From an uncultured Alphaproteobacteria bacterium (lineage in GTDB: Bacteria > Pseudomonadota > Alphaproteobacteria > MPNO01 > UBA2964): a DNA stretch of 64,000 bases. The first letter of the stretch is position 1; each line of letters begins with the position of its first letter. The position numbers and the translations under genes were made by a program. Positions 19,470 through 28,594 of this stretch are shown piece by piece. The stretch is from positions 204,797-268,796 of the forward strand of contig CALSLP010000003.1 of NCBI GenBank assembly GCA_943787225.1. The letters are read 5' to 3'. The notes under the pieces were generated by a model. It worked only from the letters and a program-made list of their open reading frames with translations, was not told where the DNA came from and searched no databases.

Positions 19470-19544
19470 AGTCACCTTCCCTACCCCTAAGATAGGGTGT
19501 CTGGGATAAGCATTCCAGCAAAGGTTTCAACCTCACCCAGAGTA

Positions 19545-20558
19545 TTACTTATATAAGGTGCCGCCCTGTATAAAGGCATGAAAAACAAAGGCAAATGTGA
19601 GATCGTGCGCGGCATCAACCAGTTTACCGCCAATCCGCCGTTGAACAACGATGTTTCCGATATCACGTCCTTGTGCAATATCACTGGTATCGAGCGCCGA
19701 ATTTTGTCCCGGCTCCCAGGTAATGACCAAATCCCCTTTTTCAACCTTCTTTTGCCTTTTAAGAAGATCGAGCGCCCAGCCCTCTTTACCAACCACAAGA
19801 ACATAAGCCAGCGGTTTGATGCCTTTAGGCATATCACCTTTGTATAGAAACGGGCGGAGCGACGTATCGTAACCTTGATAGGGGTTCATCCCATAAGCCC
19901 GTTGAATATCCCCGGCAGGGACCAATACTTTGCCTTTTGGGGCCCGCTTCGCGAACCTTTCAAATGATTCAACCCGCGCCGGCAAGGCCTTCAATCTAAC
20001 GCCATTCATCTGACCAACTATGCCTTGGCCAAGAAACTGCTGCCACCAACTCTCGGTCTGGCGGTCATACATAACCATGTCAGATTTCCGTAATTTCCCC
20101 GTTGTCCCGAAATCGAGAACCCGTCCCGCGACACGTCTGTCAAAGACGATGGCGGAATTACAAAGCGGACAATAGGTAACCGCAACCGGGATTCCACCTA
20201 CCGTGTCATTGACGATTTCGTGCCACATCAAAATTTGAAGCGGGTAAGCGCGCATATCGCCGTTCATTGAAAACCCAATGACGGGTTCCTTTGCCGTATA
20301 AAACTTTTCTTTGGCGATTTCAGCCACAGGCCGGAATCGAGGGGTATTAATCGCTGGAATTCCATCCTTGCCCGGCCCCCCGGAGATGATTTCCGAAAGA
20401 TCAACGGAGGTTTGACTAAAATCAGTTTTCGGCCACTGAAATTTCCACAAGACCGGGCTTGCCGACGCCACATAGAAGATACCAAAGCCGACCATAATGG
20501 CCAAAGCAAACCCAAAAATGCCGCGTCTCGGCGCGAGCCAATCACTTAAACTTCCCAT
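19545..20558 (-). CDS. DUF3179 domain-containing protein
   Basis: A 337-residue membrane-anchored or secreted protein of the DUF3179 family. An N-terminal hydrophobic helix (about residues 15-35, FGFALAIMVGFGIFYVASA) is followed by the DUF3179 core, including AYPLQILMWHEIVNDTVGG and the conserved cysteine pair in VTYCPLCNSAIVFDR. The last part contains RPFLYKGDMPKG and ends FVFHAFIQGGTLYK. The role of the family is unknown; the C-x-x-C suggests redox or metal chemistry. I chose the ATG at 20558 because codons farther upstream encode nothing family-like and overlap the divergent transporter gene at 20707. Confidence 0.85.
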   Translation of the reverse strand: MGSLSDWLAPRRGIFGFALAIMVGFGIFYVASASPVLWKFQWPKTDFSQTSVDLSEIISGGPGKDGIPAINTPRFRPVAEIAKEKFYTAKEPVIGFSMNGDMRAYPLQILMWHEIVNDTVGGIPVAVTYCPLCNSAIVFDRRVAGRVLDFGTTGKLRKSDMVMYDRQTESWWQQFLGQGIVGQMNGVRLKALPARVESFERFAKRAPKGKVLVPAGDIQRAYGMNPYQGYDTSLRPFLYKGDMPKGIKPLAYVLVVGKEGWALDLLKRQKKVEKGDLVITWEPGQNSALDTSDIAQGRDIGNIVVQRRIGGKLVDAAHDLTFAFVFHAFIQGGTLYK

Positions 20559-20706
20559 GATGCTATTGTTGAAGCATCTTGCGATGACCTCCAGTCTTTT
20601 TTCATCACATTCGGGTGAAAGCGGAGTCACAACGGAATAGCGTTTTCCACTGCGTGTTATACAAATAGGACAGATCAACAGCCCCGATTGGCCAAGGAAC
20701 AGGCAA

Positions 20707-22008
20707 GTGTTAGACGGATTGCTGCGCAAACTCGTCGATGTACGACCGAATGAGGTCCGAGCCCTGCTATGGTCATTCGGCTATTTCTTTGCCGTCCTCT
20801 GCGCCTACTACATTTTGCGCCCTCTGCGCGACGAGATGGGCATTATTGGCGGCACAAGGCAACTCCACTGGTTGTTTACCGCAACCTTCGTCGCCATTCT
20901 GTGTGCCATCCCGCTCTATGGATGGGTCGTCGCCCGGTATTCCCGCGAGAAATTCATCCCTATCGTTTACCGGTTTTTTATCGTCAACATCCTGATCTTC
21001 TGGCTTCTCCTGACCTTTGAGATCGAAACCGTCTATGTCGCCCGCGCGTTCTTTGTGTGGATCAGTGTCTTTGTCATTTTCGTCGTATCGGTTTTTTGGC
21101 AACTCATGGCAGATCTGTTTCGCGCCGATCAGGGAAAAAGACTATTTGCGTTTATCGCCGCTGGTGGCTCGATTGGTGTCCTGCTCGGCCCGGCAATCAC
21201 CCTTGGTCTCGTTAAACCAATAGGCCCTGTAAATCTCCTAATCGTGGCCGCGATCATTCTTGAACTTGCTGTGTTTTGTATGCGCCGCGCCACTAAAGAA
21301 ACCGTCGGCAACCGTACCCCCTATGAACGTTCCTCCGAACATCCCTCAACCCCTTTGGGTGGCAGCAGCCTATCCGGGTTTCTGGCCGTCCTGAAATCGC
21401 CCTATCTCGCGGGCATCGCTCTTTGGGTGTTTCTACTCTCTCTTGCCGGTACCTTCCTGTATTTCCAGCAACAAAATATCGTCACGGCGGCATCGCAGGA
21501 CTCCGCAACCCGCGTCGAGATATTTGCCAAGATTGAACTCGTCGTTGGATTGCTGACAATCATCATTCAGCTCGCCGGAACCGGCAGATTAATCAGCCGT
21601 TTTGGTGTCGGCGTAGGTGCCGCAATCCTGCCCCTGGTTGCAATTTTCGGGTTTGCCGTCATGGCCGTCGCACCAGTACTGTTAACGGTCGTTATATTTC
21701 AGGCCTGTCAGCGAACCGCCAACTTTGCGATTTCAAACCCAGCGCGCGAAATGTTCTTTACGGTCGCTGACCGGGAATCCAAATTCAAAGCCAAAAGTGT
21801 CATCGATATGGTGGTCTTCCGCGGCGGCGATGCCGCCAATGGCTGGCTCTTCAAGGCCATGCAGGGGCTCGGCATGGAATTATCGGGCATTGCCATGGCC
21901 ACCGTCCCCATCGTCGGGCTGTGGTTTGTTTTGTCGCTAGGTCTTGGGCGGGCACATCAACGGCGAGCCACCGCGTTAGAAATTGAGGAAAAGGAGAAAT
22001 CGATATGA
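20707..22008 (+). CDS. NTP/NDP-translocase-like (TLC family) MFS-type transporter
   Basis: A 433-residue polytopic inner-membrane protein with about 12 predicted helices. The N-terminal segment LLWSFGYFFAVLCAYYILRPLRDEMG matches the start of ADP/ATP translocase-like (Tlc/Npt) proteins, and the later MFFTVADRESKFKAKSVIDM fits relatives found in free-living bacteria. Classical members exchange ATP for ADP in intracellular parasites; homologues in free-living alphaproteobacteria have unknown substrates, so nucleotide transport is not assured. GTG start after an AAGGAAC site. Its stop overlaps the aldo/keto reductase start (ATGA), pointing to coupled translation. Confidence 0.78.
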   Translation: MLDGLLRKLVDVRPNEVRALLWSFGYFFAVLCAYYILRPLRDEMGIIGGTRQLHWLFTATFVAILCAIPLYGWVVARYSREKFIPIVYRFFIVNILIFWLLLTFEIETVYVARAFFVWISVFVIFVVSVFWQLMADLFRADQGKRLFAFIAAGGSIGVLLGPAITLGLVKPIGPVNLLIVAAIILELAVFCMRRATKETVGNRTPYERSSEHPSTPLGGSSLSGFLAVLKSPYLAGIALWVFLLSLAGTFLYFQQQNIVTAASQDSATRVEIFAKIELVVGLLTIIIQLAGTGRLISRFGVGVGAAILPLVAIFGFAVMAVAPVLLTVVIFQACQRTANFAISNPAREMFFTVADRESKFKAKSVIDMVVFRGGDAANGWLFKAMQGLGMELSGIAMATVPIVGLWFVLSLGLGRAHQRRATALEIEEKEKSI

Positions 22009-22937
22009 CAGAGAAACCCAGAGCAACATCCAGACGAACCTTTCTCAAATATGGCGCTGGTATCTCCCTCGCCTCGGCCCTGCCCAGCTGGTCTGCGCTG
22101 GGGGCAACGTCAATTTTAAAACGCGCAATTCCTAGAACCGGCGAAATGCTGCCAGTTGTCGGAATTGGCACTTCCCGGGTCTTCGACGTTGAAGAGAACA
22201 CAGCCGACTGGCGTGAACGGCGCGGAGTCTTACAAAACCTTTTTGACGGCGGTGGTACCGTCGTCGACACCGCACCGAGCTATCAGGATGCTGAAAACGT
22301 TATCGGAAAACTGCTGACGCAAATGAGCGCCCGCAAGCGCGCCTTTGTCGCCACAAAAGTCTGGGCCGACGGACGAGAAGAAGGCCGCCAACAAATCGAA
22401 AACTCATTCAAGCTGTTGCGAACCGATAAGATCGATTTGTTTCAAGTTCACAATCTCAGCGACACCGACACCCAGATGGATATTTTGCGTGGCCTCAAGA
22501 AAGACGGCCGTATCCGCTATGTCGGTATCACGCATTATCGTGAAGAATTTAATGCTGAGCTGGCTGCTGCCCTGCGCAAACACAAACCAGATTTTGTACA
22601 GCTCGAATATTCCCTTAATCAAACAACAGCCGAAAGCGAGTTGTTGCCAATCGCCAAAGATTTAGGGATCGCCGTGCTCGTCAATCGTCCCTTTGGGCGC
22701 GGACATCTGTTCCGTAAAACGGGTGGGCGGGCTCTCCCCGACTGGGCAAATGAGATTGATGCGAAGAGCTGGGGACAGGTCTTTTTGAAGTTTATCATCA
22801 GCCACCCGCAAGTAAGTTGCGTTATTCCCGGAACCGACAAAATTAAATATATAAAGGACAATCTTGGGGCCGGTCGTGGCGCCATGCCCGATGCCGCCAT
22901 GCGCAAACGCATGATTAAATTTTGGGAGAGTTTATAG
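22005..22937 (+). CDS. Tat-exported aldo/keto reductase
   Basis: A 310-residue aldo/keto reductase with a Tat signal at its N-terminus (SRRTFLKYGAGISLASALP, residues 9-27), so it should be folded with its cofactor and exported to the periplasm. The barrel contains the family features GGGTVVDTAPSYQDAENVIG (Asp and Tyr of the active site), ATKVW (lysine), and LFQVHNL with the histidine position. The NADPH-binding C-terminal loop is reduced (SCVIPGTDKIKYIKDN). It is coupled to the transporter gene by a four-base overlap. The substrate is unknown. Confidence 0.87.
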   Translation: MTEKPRATSRRTFLKYGAGISLASALPSWSALGATSILKRAIPRTGEMLPVVGIGTSRVFDVEENTADWRERRGVLQNLFDGGGTVVDTAPSYQDAENVIGKLLTQMSARKRAFVATKVWADGREEGRQQIENSFKLLRTDKIDLFQVHNLSDTDTQMDILRGLKKDGRIRYVGITHYREEFNAELAAALRKHKPDFVQLEYSLNQTTAESELLPIAKDLGIAVLVNRPFGRGHLFRKTGGRALPDWANEIDAKSWGQVFLKFIISHPQVSCVIPGTDKIKYIKDNLGAGRGAMPDAAMRKRMIKFWESL

Positions 22938-22944
22938 GCCTCAC

Positions 22945-24108
22945 CTACGGGTGCGCCGGTGGTGTATCCGGTGGGTCGCCGACATCGACATCAAACCCAA
23001 TTCCCTGCAGCGTGCGCTGGCAAATATATTCCTTCCAGCGTGCGCCGCGGGCACCAGTCCAGACCTCTTCCACAGGTCTATCCTGGGCATCAACGAACTG
23101 AATAAGCCCGTCCTCACGCCCCAGGCTGACACAGCGAAATGAATAGCCAAAGCTAAACGCCTCTATTGCTGAAGACTTAACGCGCCCAAGAATGGTCATT
23201 GCCGCGCGTTCCCCCATCGGTCGTCCCGTAGCGCAGCTCATCCGACAACGACCGCCAAGATCAACGATGACCTCAGCCGCGTCGCCCACTGCGAGAACAT
23301 TAGGGTGACTGACAGAGGCAAGCGTGTCGTCAGTCTGTATTTGGCCAGCATCATTTACCGCCAAACCCGACTGCCTCGCCAATTTCGGAACCGAAAACCC
23401 CGCAGCCCACAAGCAAACATCAAATAGCTCGCTCGAACCATCTTCAAAAATAGCGCTGCCGGGATGCAAAGACGCCACTCTGGAACCGACAATTAGCTTT
23501 ACGTTCAACCGATTAAAAACATTTTCTAGATGCTCAACGGCGTGCTGGGAAAGCCCCCCAGGCTCATCAGCTGCTGCGAAACGTGTCCCCACCGCCAAGG
23601 TGACATCCAGACCGGGTAATCTTTCCGCGAATTCACATGCCGCTTCAAACGCCGTCAGCCCGCCACCGACGATCAAAATTTTCGTTCCGGCAGGAGCCTT
23701 ATACAATTGATTATAAAGAGCTTTGCACGCGGCTATATCATCAAGCGACACCGCGTGTTCACGAACGCCAACAACACTATCGATATCCGTATAACTGCCA
23801 AGCGCGTAAACCAGCATATCCCAGGGCAATGCCGCCTCTCCGACTTGTAGGGTTTGTTGATCAAGATCGATGGCTGACACCATACCCCGGAGAAAGACCC
23901 CGCCTCTGCCTTCCACGAACACTCGATAGCCAAGGTCTCGGGGGTCTGACCCCGCAGCAATTTCATGCAGCCGGATACGTTCGACAAAATCCGCCTTACG
24001 ATCAATCAGCGTCACCGATACGCCGGTGTTCGCTTCAGTGATCCGCGCCGCCGCTGTTAACCCGGCATAACCACCGCCTAAAACGACAATACGATGGCCA
24101 TCGACCAT
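22945..24108 (-). CDS. NAD(P)/FAD-dependent oxidoreductase (NDH-2 type)
   Basis: A 387-residue pyridine nucleotide-disulphide-type flavoprotein. The FAD-binding motif VVLGGGYAGLTAAARI lies at the N-terminus, a second Rossmann motif ILIVGGGLTAFEAACEFA near residue 150, and the FAD-closing motif VLAVGDAAEV near residue 280. The overall form resembles type II NADH dehydrogenase and related quinone reductases. No membrane helix is evident. Its ATG directly abuts the stop of the upstream Gfo/Idh/MocA gene, so the two are likely coupled. The electron acceptor cannot be assigned. Confidence 0.88.
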   Translation of the reverse strand: MVDGHRIVVLGGGYAGLTAAARITEANTGVSVTLIDRKADFVERIRLHEIAAGSDPRDLGYRVFVEGRGGVFLRGMVSAIDLDQQTLQVGEAALPWDMLVYALGSYTDIDSVVGVREHAVSLDDIAACKALYNQLYKAPAGTKILIVGGGLTAFEAACEFAERLPGLDVTLAVGTRFAAADEPGGLSQHAVEHLENVFNRLNVKLIVGSRVASLHPGSAIFEDGSSELFDVCLWAAGFSVPKLARQSGLAVNDAGQIQTDDTLASVSHPNVLAVGDAAEVIVDLGGRCRMSCATGRPMGERAAMTILGRVKSSAIEAFSFGYSFRCVSLGREDGLIQFVDAQDRPVEEVWTGARGARWKEYICQRTLQGIGFDVDVGDPPDTPPAHP

Positions 24109-25093
24109 TTAGCCGAAAGTAACCCGATTGCCGGTTTCAGCACTCGTAATCAGCCCCGCAAGAACTTCGGCGTTGTGAACCATTTCTTCTGGCGAGATTC
24201 GATAAGTCGCTTTACCAGCAGCGGCCAGAGCGAATTCTTCAATCTCACCGGTGATCGATCCCATATGCGGATAAGGTGAGTCGTCGAACACAATGTCTTC
24301 AGGATTGCCGTCTGATTTACAAACCGTCAGCGTCTTATTATCCCGCATCTCCGCCCAGCCCTTCGACCCGGCAATCCGGACGTGCCAAATTTTGGCCGTG
24401 GATGCCATCGTCACCAAGGTTCCGGTCATGCCGTTCTCAAATCTGAGGAGCGCCGCTGTCGTGTCATCGATGTCAAAACCGATGGCTCGGCGTGTGCTAT
24501 AGGCATCAATCGCGCTAATCTTACCCGCGAGATGGATGATACAATCAAGCGCATGAACGCCAAGCGAGGTCATGCCGCCAGCCGGGCTTTCCTCGCGGGA
24601 ATCCCGCCACGCCCCCGCCGCAACATTCAAATCAGACGATTGATTGCCATCGATATGCATCAGTGTGCCAAGTTCACCCGCTTCGATCATCGCCTTTAGG
24701 GCGATGGTGTTTTCCATAAATCGGCGGTTATGACCAAGCGCTAGAGCAACGCCGGCTTCCTTACAGGCCGCAACGGCCCGTTCAGCGCTCGGGCGATCCA
24801 ACGTGAAGGGCTTTTCGGTAAACACATGCTTACCAGCCTTCGCCGCTGCAATGATCTGTTCCTCATGCTGCGTGTGCGGTGTCGCCAGAACGATCGCATC
24901 GATAGTTGGGTCATTTAACAACTCGGCATACTCATCCCGCAAGTCGATACCCTGCTCGCTACAGAATGCTTCCGCTTTGCTCTTAGTCCGGGTTAACCCC
25001 TGCCGTGAACTTGATATGCTCACTCGTCCCCTGAACCGAGGTTACGAGGTACTGGCCCCATCTTCCGATACCGACAATTGCCGCATTGATCAT
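24109..25093 (-). CDS. Gfo/Idh/MocA family oxidoreductase (one frameshift)
   Basis: NAD(P)-dependent dehydrogenase of the glucose-fructose oxidoreductase/inositol dehydrogenase family. The repaired protein has about 327 residues. The N-terminal Rossmann motif AAIVGIGRWGQYL is read from the ATG at 25093, and the rest of the protein from a second frame. The switch occurs at 24993-24996, where one extra base (GGTTAACC for GGTTACC) interrupts GVTRTKSKAEAF. Downstream motifs are intact: VFTEKPFTLD with the catalytic lysine, GHNRRFMEN, and DLNVAAGAWRDSREESPAGG. It is immediately followed by the flavin oxidoreductase gene. The sugar or cyclitol substrate is unknown. Confidence 0.88.
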
Positions 25094-25225
25094 TTATTTG
25101 CCTATTTGGTTTGATTACGTTGCTGCAAGTGTGCCGCTGTCTGTCGTTACCGGCAAGGGCGATCACCGTTGCAGAAAGCAAAATCCGGGGGCAGACTTAT
25201 TTTTTTTCGGGTTCGGAGGAAGACG

Positions 25226-26032
25226 ATGTCAGCCAAACTAAACCATCTGGCCATTACGACCGACAACTACACTACGCTTGGCATGTTTTATCGGGCCTAT
25301 TTCGATATGACTGTATCAGGAGACACTGATCGCGAACGTCGTGCTATTTCCGTTGGCGATGGTTATGTCGGAGTTACGCTGATTCCTCGCCGAGCGGGGC
25401 GGCGTGCCGGAATCGATCATTTTGGTATTGAGGTGGAAGACTTCGATGCGACTTGTGCCAAACTCGCCGAACGCTATCCAGACATCCAAGTCGTTGAGCG
25501 TCCCAGCGGGCGGCCCTTTGCCAGCTTCAGCACCCATGATCCCGCCGGAAACTATTTTGACCTTTCCCAGATCGGCCATGCCAACCGTGCGGAAGTCTAT
25601 GATATGGATAGCTGGCAGCAGGAAACCTCAATAAGTCATTTCGCGTTAAGGGTTCGCGAAGCCGAACGAGTAGCGGCGTTCTACGGCGAAATATTCGGTC
25701 TGGAACCGAGTAATGACCCCGGTAAAGATGGCGGGTTCCGGTTCTCCGATGGTCGCGTCACAATGTCGATTCTGCCCTGGAAAATCTCCGATTTTGACGG
25801 TTCAGGAATCGAACAACCGGCAATGGATCATATCGGATTCCGGGTACCAGACCTCGATGCGTTTATCGAAAAAGTGGAACGGCTGACCAATGACAACCCG
25901 CATATTGCGCCGCGCAGGATTGCCTTTAACGATGAGGGCAAAGCGCGGCTAGCCTTACACAAACGCTGCCCCTATGGGACTTATGCGTTGGCCGACCCGG
26001 ATGGCAACTTACTCGACGTCGCGCAAGCCTAG
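25226..26032 (+). CDS. Two-domain VOC family (extradiol-dioxygenase-like) protein
   Basis: A 268-residue protein with two vicinal-oxygen-chelate modules. The first starts KLNHLAITTDNYTTLGMFYR and the second ISHFALRVREAERVAAFYGE at about residue 138. Metal-ligand-like histidines appear in NHLAI, IDHFGIEV and MDHIGFRVPD, together with the acidic end DPDGNLLDV. This layout is found in type I extradiol dioxygenases, which cleave catechols, and in other VOC enzymes. I chose the ATG at 25226, which has a GGAGGA site, over the ATG at 25169. A terminator shared with the convergent dctP gene follows. Confidence 0.85.
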   Translation: MSAKLNHLAITTDNYTTLGMFYRAYFDMTVSGDTDRERRAISVGDGYVGVTLIPRRAGRRAGIDHFGIEVEDFDATCAKLAERYPDIQVVERPSGRPFASFSTHDPAGNYFDLSQIGHANRAEVYDMDSWQQETSISHFALRVREAERVAAFYGEIFGLEPSNDPGKDGGFRFSDGRVTMSILPWKISDFDGSGIEQPAMDHIGFRVPDLDAFIEKVERLTNDNPHIAPRRIAFNDEGKARLALHKRCPYGTYALADPDGNLLDVAQA

Positions 26033-26043
26033 CATTGCACCAT

Positions 26044-26080
26044 AAAAAAACGGCGCCGCATTTCTGCGACGCCGCTTTTT
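26044..26080. terminator. Bidirectional rho-independent terminator
   Basis: A GC-rich imperfect stem (CGGCGCCGC 26051-26059 against GCGACGCCG 26066-26074) is flanked by an A run at 26044-26050 and a T run at 26076-26080, so it can stop transcription from both sides. It lies between the convergent VOC and DctP genes. Confidence 0.88.
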
Positions 26081-26099
26081 CGAACAAATAAGCTCGAAT

Positions 26100-27095
26100 T
26101 TATTTAGGCGTATACATCAATGATTTAAGTTTCTTGTAATCAACGATGTATTTCAGACTGTCATTCTGGGCCCATTTAGCGCCGTACACAGTGTTCAAAT
26201 AGGCAGTCGCTGCTTTACCTGTGAGCTTGATATCAACGATGCCGGCCGCTTTAAGCTTGGCCTCATCAATAACAAACTTTTCACGGATAAGATCATCGCT
26301 TTTCTTTTCATAAGAACGAGCATGTTTCGCGATTAGCGTTTTATGAGCACTGCTCAAGCCGTCGTATTTTTTCTTGTTCATGATCACGAAGAACGTTCCA
26401 CCATAGAAAGTCGGTGAAATCCGGTATTTCAGGAATTTCTGCCAGCCATATTTGCCGATAGACCCCTTTGGCCAGGCGATGCCATCAACAACACCCCGCT
26501 GCAGACCGGTAAAAACGTCACTCGGCGAAATGTTGATCGGTAGCGCGTTCATGGCTTTGAGCAACGGATTGTACAAACCTGTTGAGCGCATCTTGCGACC
26601 GGTCAAATCCAATCCGGTCTTTTCGCTGATCTCGGGCTTGAATTTTGTGTAGATGTGGAAGGTTGACGCATCGAATGCAGGCCAAGCAATAATCTCAGCA
26701 TTAAGGCCTTTGTTCCATGCCTTTTGCAGCAAATCCCAGGCACCATTCTTACGCATTTCAGCCAGCGACTTGTTGTGAACGCCGGGCATTCTGGCTTCAG
26801 TCAGCAAACCGCCATAATACGGCGTCGGACAAAAGATCATGTCGATCAAGCCGCGCTTTACCAAGGCACCCTGTTTACGGAACGGTGTAATCTCCGGTCC
26901 ACCGATATACTTAAGCTCCAGACCCTGCTTGTTCTTGTTCAAAGGGTTGAAAAACGCCTTGAAAAACACCTCAGCATGATCATGCGTTTTATTGTGGCAG
27001 GTCGAAACCTTGATGGTCGTCGCCGCTTGCGCCGGCAAAGCCCACGCCATAGCCGCCACGACTGCAGTAGCCGCAGCTGGTATAATACGTCTCAT
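26100..27095 (-). CDS. TRAP transporter substrate-binding protein, DctP family
   Basis: Periplasmic binding protein for organic acids, 331 residues. A signal peptide spans about residues 1-24 (MRRIIPAAATAVVAAMAWAL, cut after AQA). The DctP fold is shown by LTGRKMRSTGLYNPLLKAMN with the conserved arginine that binds the ligand carboxylate, SPSDVFTGLQRGVVDGIAWP, and a lysine-rich C-terminus. No DctQ or DctM membrane genes are adjacent, so it must use membrane subunits encoded elsewhere. The ligand is unknown. Confidence 0.92.
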   Translation of the reverse strand: MRRIIPAAATAVVAAMAWALPAQAATTIKVSTCHNKTHDHAEVFFKAFFNPLNKNKQGLELKYIGGPEITPFRKQGALVKRGLIDMIFCPTPYYGGLLTEARMPGVHNKSLAEMRKNGAWDLLQKAWNKGLNAEIIAWPAFDASTFHIYTKFKPEISEKTGLDLTGRKMRSTGLYNPLLKAMNALPINISPSDVFTGLQRGVVDGIAWPKGSIGKYGWQKFLKYRISPTFYGGTFFVIMNKKKYDGLSSAHKTLIAKHARSYEKKSDDLIREKFVIDEAKLKAAGIVDIKLTGKAATAYLNTVYGAKWAQNDSLKYIVDYKKLKSLMYTPK

Positions 27096-27282
27096 AATAA
27101 ATCCTTTTATGTGATCTTCCCCAATGAGCAGCGATGCCCTAATCTTTTAGAAATCCTTACCGGTTTCCGGTGTCTCAAACTTACCGGAAAAAGAACTCGC
27201 CATTCGATTGAAATGATGGCGAGTTACAACCCTTGGCACAACCATCATCGCTGAATTATTTTTCGGCAAAATTTGAGACAGC

Positions 27283-28557
27283 ATGAATACAAAAACCGAA
27301 GACGCGGAAACGCCTAAATCCTTCGCTGCCCTTCGCCATCCAGGAGCCCGAATCTATCTGATCGGTTCTTGCCTCGCTATGATGGGCGACAGCATTGAGC
27401 ACGTGATCAGCTACTGGATTATGTGGGAGAAGTTTCAGTCACCAGAACTTGGCGGCTTTGCCATTATCTCTCATTGGCTACCATTTTTGCTGTTTTCGTT
27501 CTGGGCTGGAGCCCTTGCAGATCGATTTGATCCAAGGCGGATCATTCAAATTGGCATGGCCCTCTTCATGCTCGCCTCACTCGGCTGGGGGTATTTTTTC
27601 GTCACTGACAGTCTGGAGAAATGGCATGCCGTTATCCTGCTGACCATACATGGTATCGCGGGTGTTCTGTGGAACCCTGCCGCTCAACTCTTCGTTCATG
27701 ACATGGTTGGTGGTCAGCAATTGCAAAGTGCAATTCGGATGATGTCATCTGCCCGGATGCTGGGCTTCCTGATGGGACCAGCCATCGGCGGCGGCTTGAT
27801 GCTGCTCTTTGGCCCCGCCATGGGTATTTTCCTGAATGTTCTGATATATGTGCCTCTCGCCTTGTGGCTCTGGAAGGCACCTTACGGGCCAAAATTTCGG
27901 AATGAAGACGATCCACCGCAAAAGAAGCAACGTGCCGTCAGTAGTTTTGCCGATGTCAAAGTGGCATTCAAAGAAATCTCTACAGTCCCCATTGTATTTT
28001 CAATGACAGCGCTCGCTGGTGTCGCCGCGATGATTGTCGGCAACGCGCATCAGGCACAAATGCCCGAGTTTGCCTATGACTTTGGTTTTAGCGATACGAG
28101 TATCCGCTACGCTATTTTATTGGCGGCGGCGGCGACCGGTGCCTTTACCGCTGGCGTCGTCCTGGAATCGAAAAGCCTGCTGCCAGCCAAGGTCAATACG
28201 GCCTTTATCCTTGCCCTCGTCTGGTGTCTGATGATTGGTGGCTTTGCTATCACCACGAACTATTATATGGCCGTCGCCCTGCTGTTCTTCGCTGGCTTCG
28301 TTGATCTCGCCTTTAACGCCATGACGCGAACATTAGCGCAGATCCACGCGCCGCCGGATCTGCGTGGCCGAGCCATTGGACTCTATAACGTGGGCAGTCT
28401 TGGGATGCGGACCTTCAGCGGCATCACTGTCGGCGTTGGCGGCGGCTATATCGGCATTCACTGGTCACTAGGATTAAGCGTCGTCGTCCTGTTCTTCGCC
28501 ATCATGGCGTTATTCGTCTATTGCACCCGCAGAAGCGAAAAGCCCGAGGCCGCGTAA
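27283..28557 (+). CDS. MFS transporter
   Basis: A 424-residue major facilitator superfamily permease with about 12 hydrophobic helices. The loop between helices 2 and 3 reads GALADRFDPRRIIQIG, the classical MFS motif A region. Its general form, with the substitution-tolerant second half and HAPPDLRGRAIGLYNVGSLG, fits the enterobactin-exporter/drug-efflux-like group (MFS_3). It is monocistronic and converges on the aldehyde dehydrogenase gene. The substrate is not predictable. Confidence 0.88.
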   Translation: MNTKTEDAETPKSFAALRHPGARIYLIGSCLAMMGDSIEHVISYWIMWEKFQSPELGGFAIISHWLPFLLFSFWAGALADRFDPRRIIQIGMALFMLASLGWGYFFVTDSLEKWHAVILLTIHGIAGVLWNPAAQLFVHDMVGGQQLQSAIRMMSSARMLGFLMGPAIGGGLMLLFGPAMGIFLNVLIYVPLALWLWKAPYGPKFRNEDDPPQKKQRAVSSFADVKVAFKEISTVPIVFSMTALAGVAAMIVGNAHQAQMPEFAYDFGFSDTSIRYAILLAAAATGAFTAGVVLESKSLLPAKVNTAFILALVWCLMIGGFAITTNYYMAVALLFFAGFVDLAFNAMTRTLAQIHAPPDLRGRAIGLYNVGSLGMRTFSGITVGVGGGYIGIHWSLGLSVVVLFFAIMALFVYCTRRSEKPEAA

Positions 28558-28594
28558 CCGGCACCGGGCTTCGTTAGCTATTATGCAACAGGTC

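Noticed and set aside
20559..20729. N-terminal extension of the DUF3179 protein from 20729.
   Set aside because: Encodes a Cys-rich stretch without similarity and overlaps the divergent transporter start; the ATG at 20558 begins a normal membrane anchor.
28538..28575. Inverted repeat AAGCCCG/CGGGCTT across the MFS stop, as a terminator.
   Set aside because: No T tract follows and the stem is interrupted; part of it is coding.
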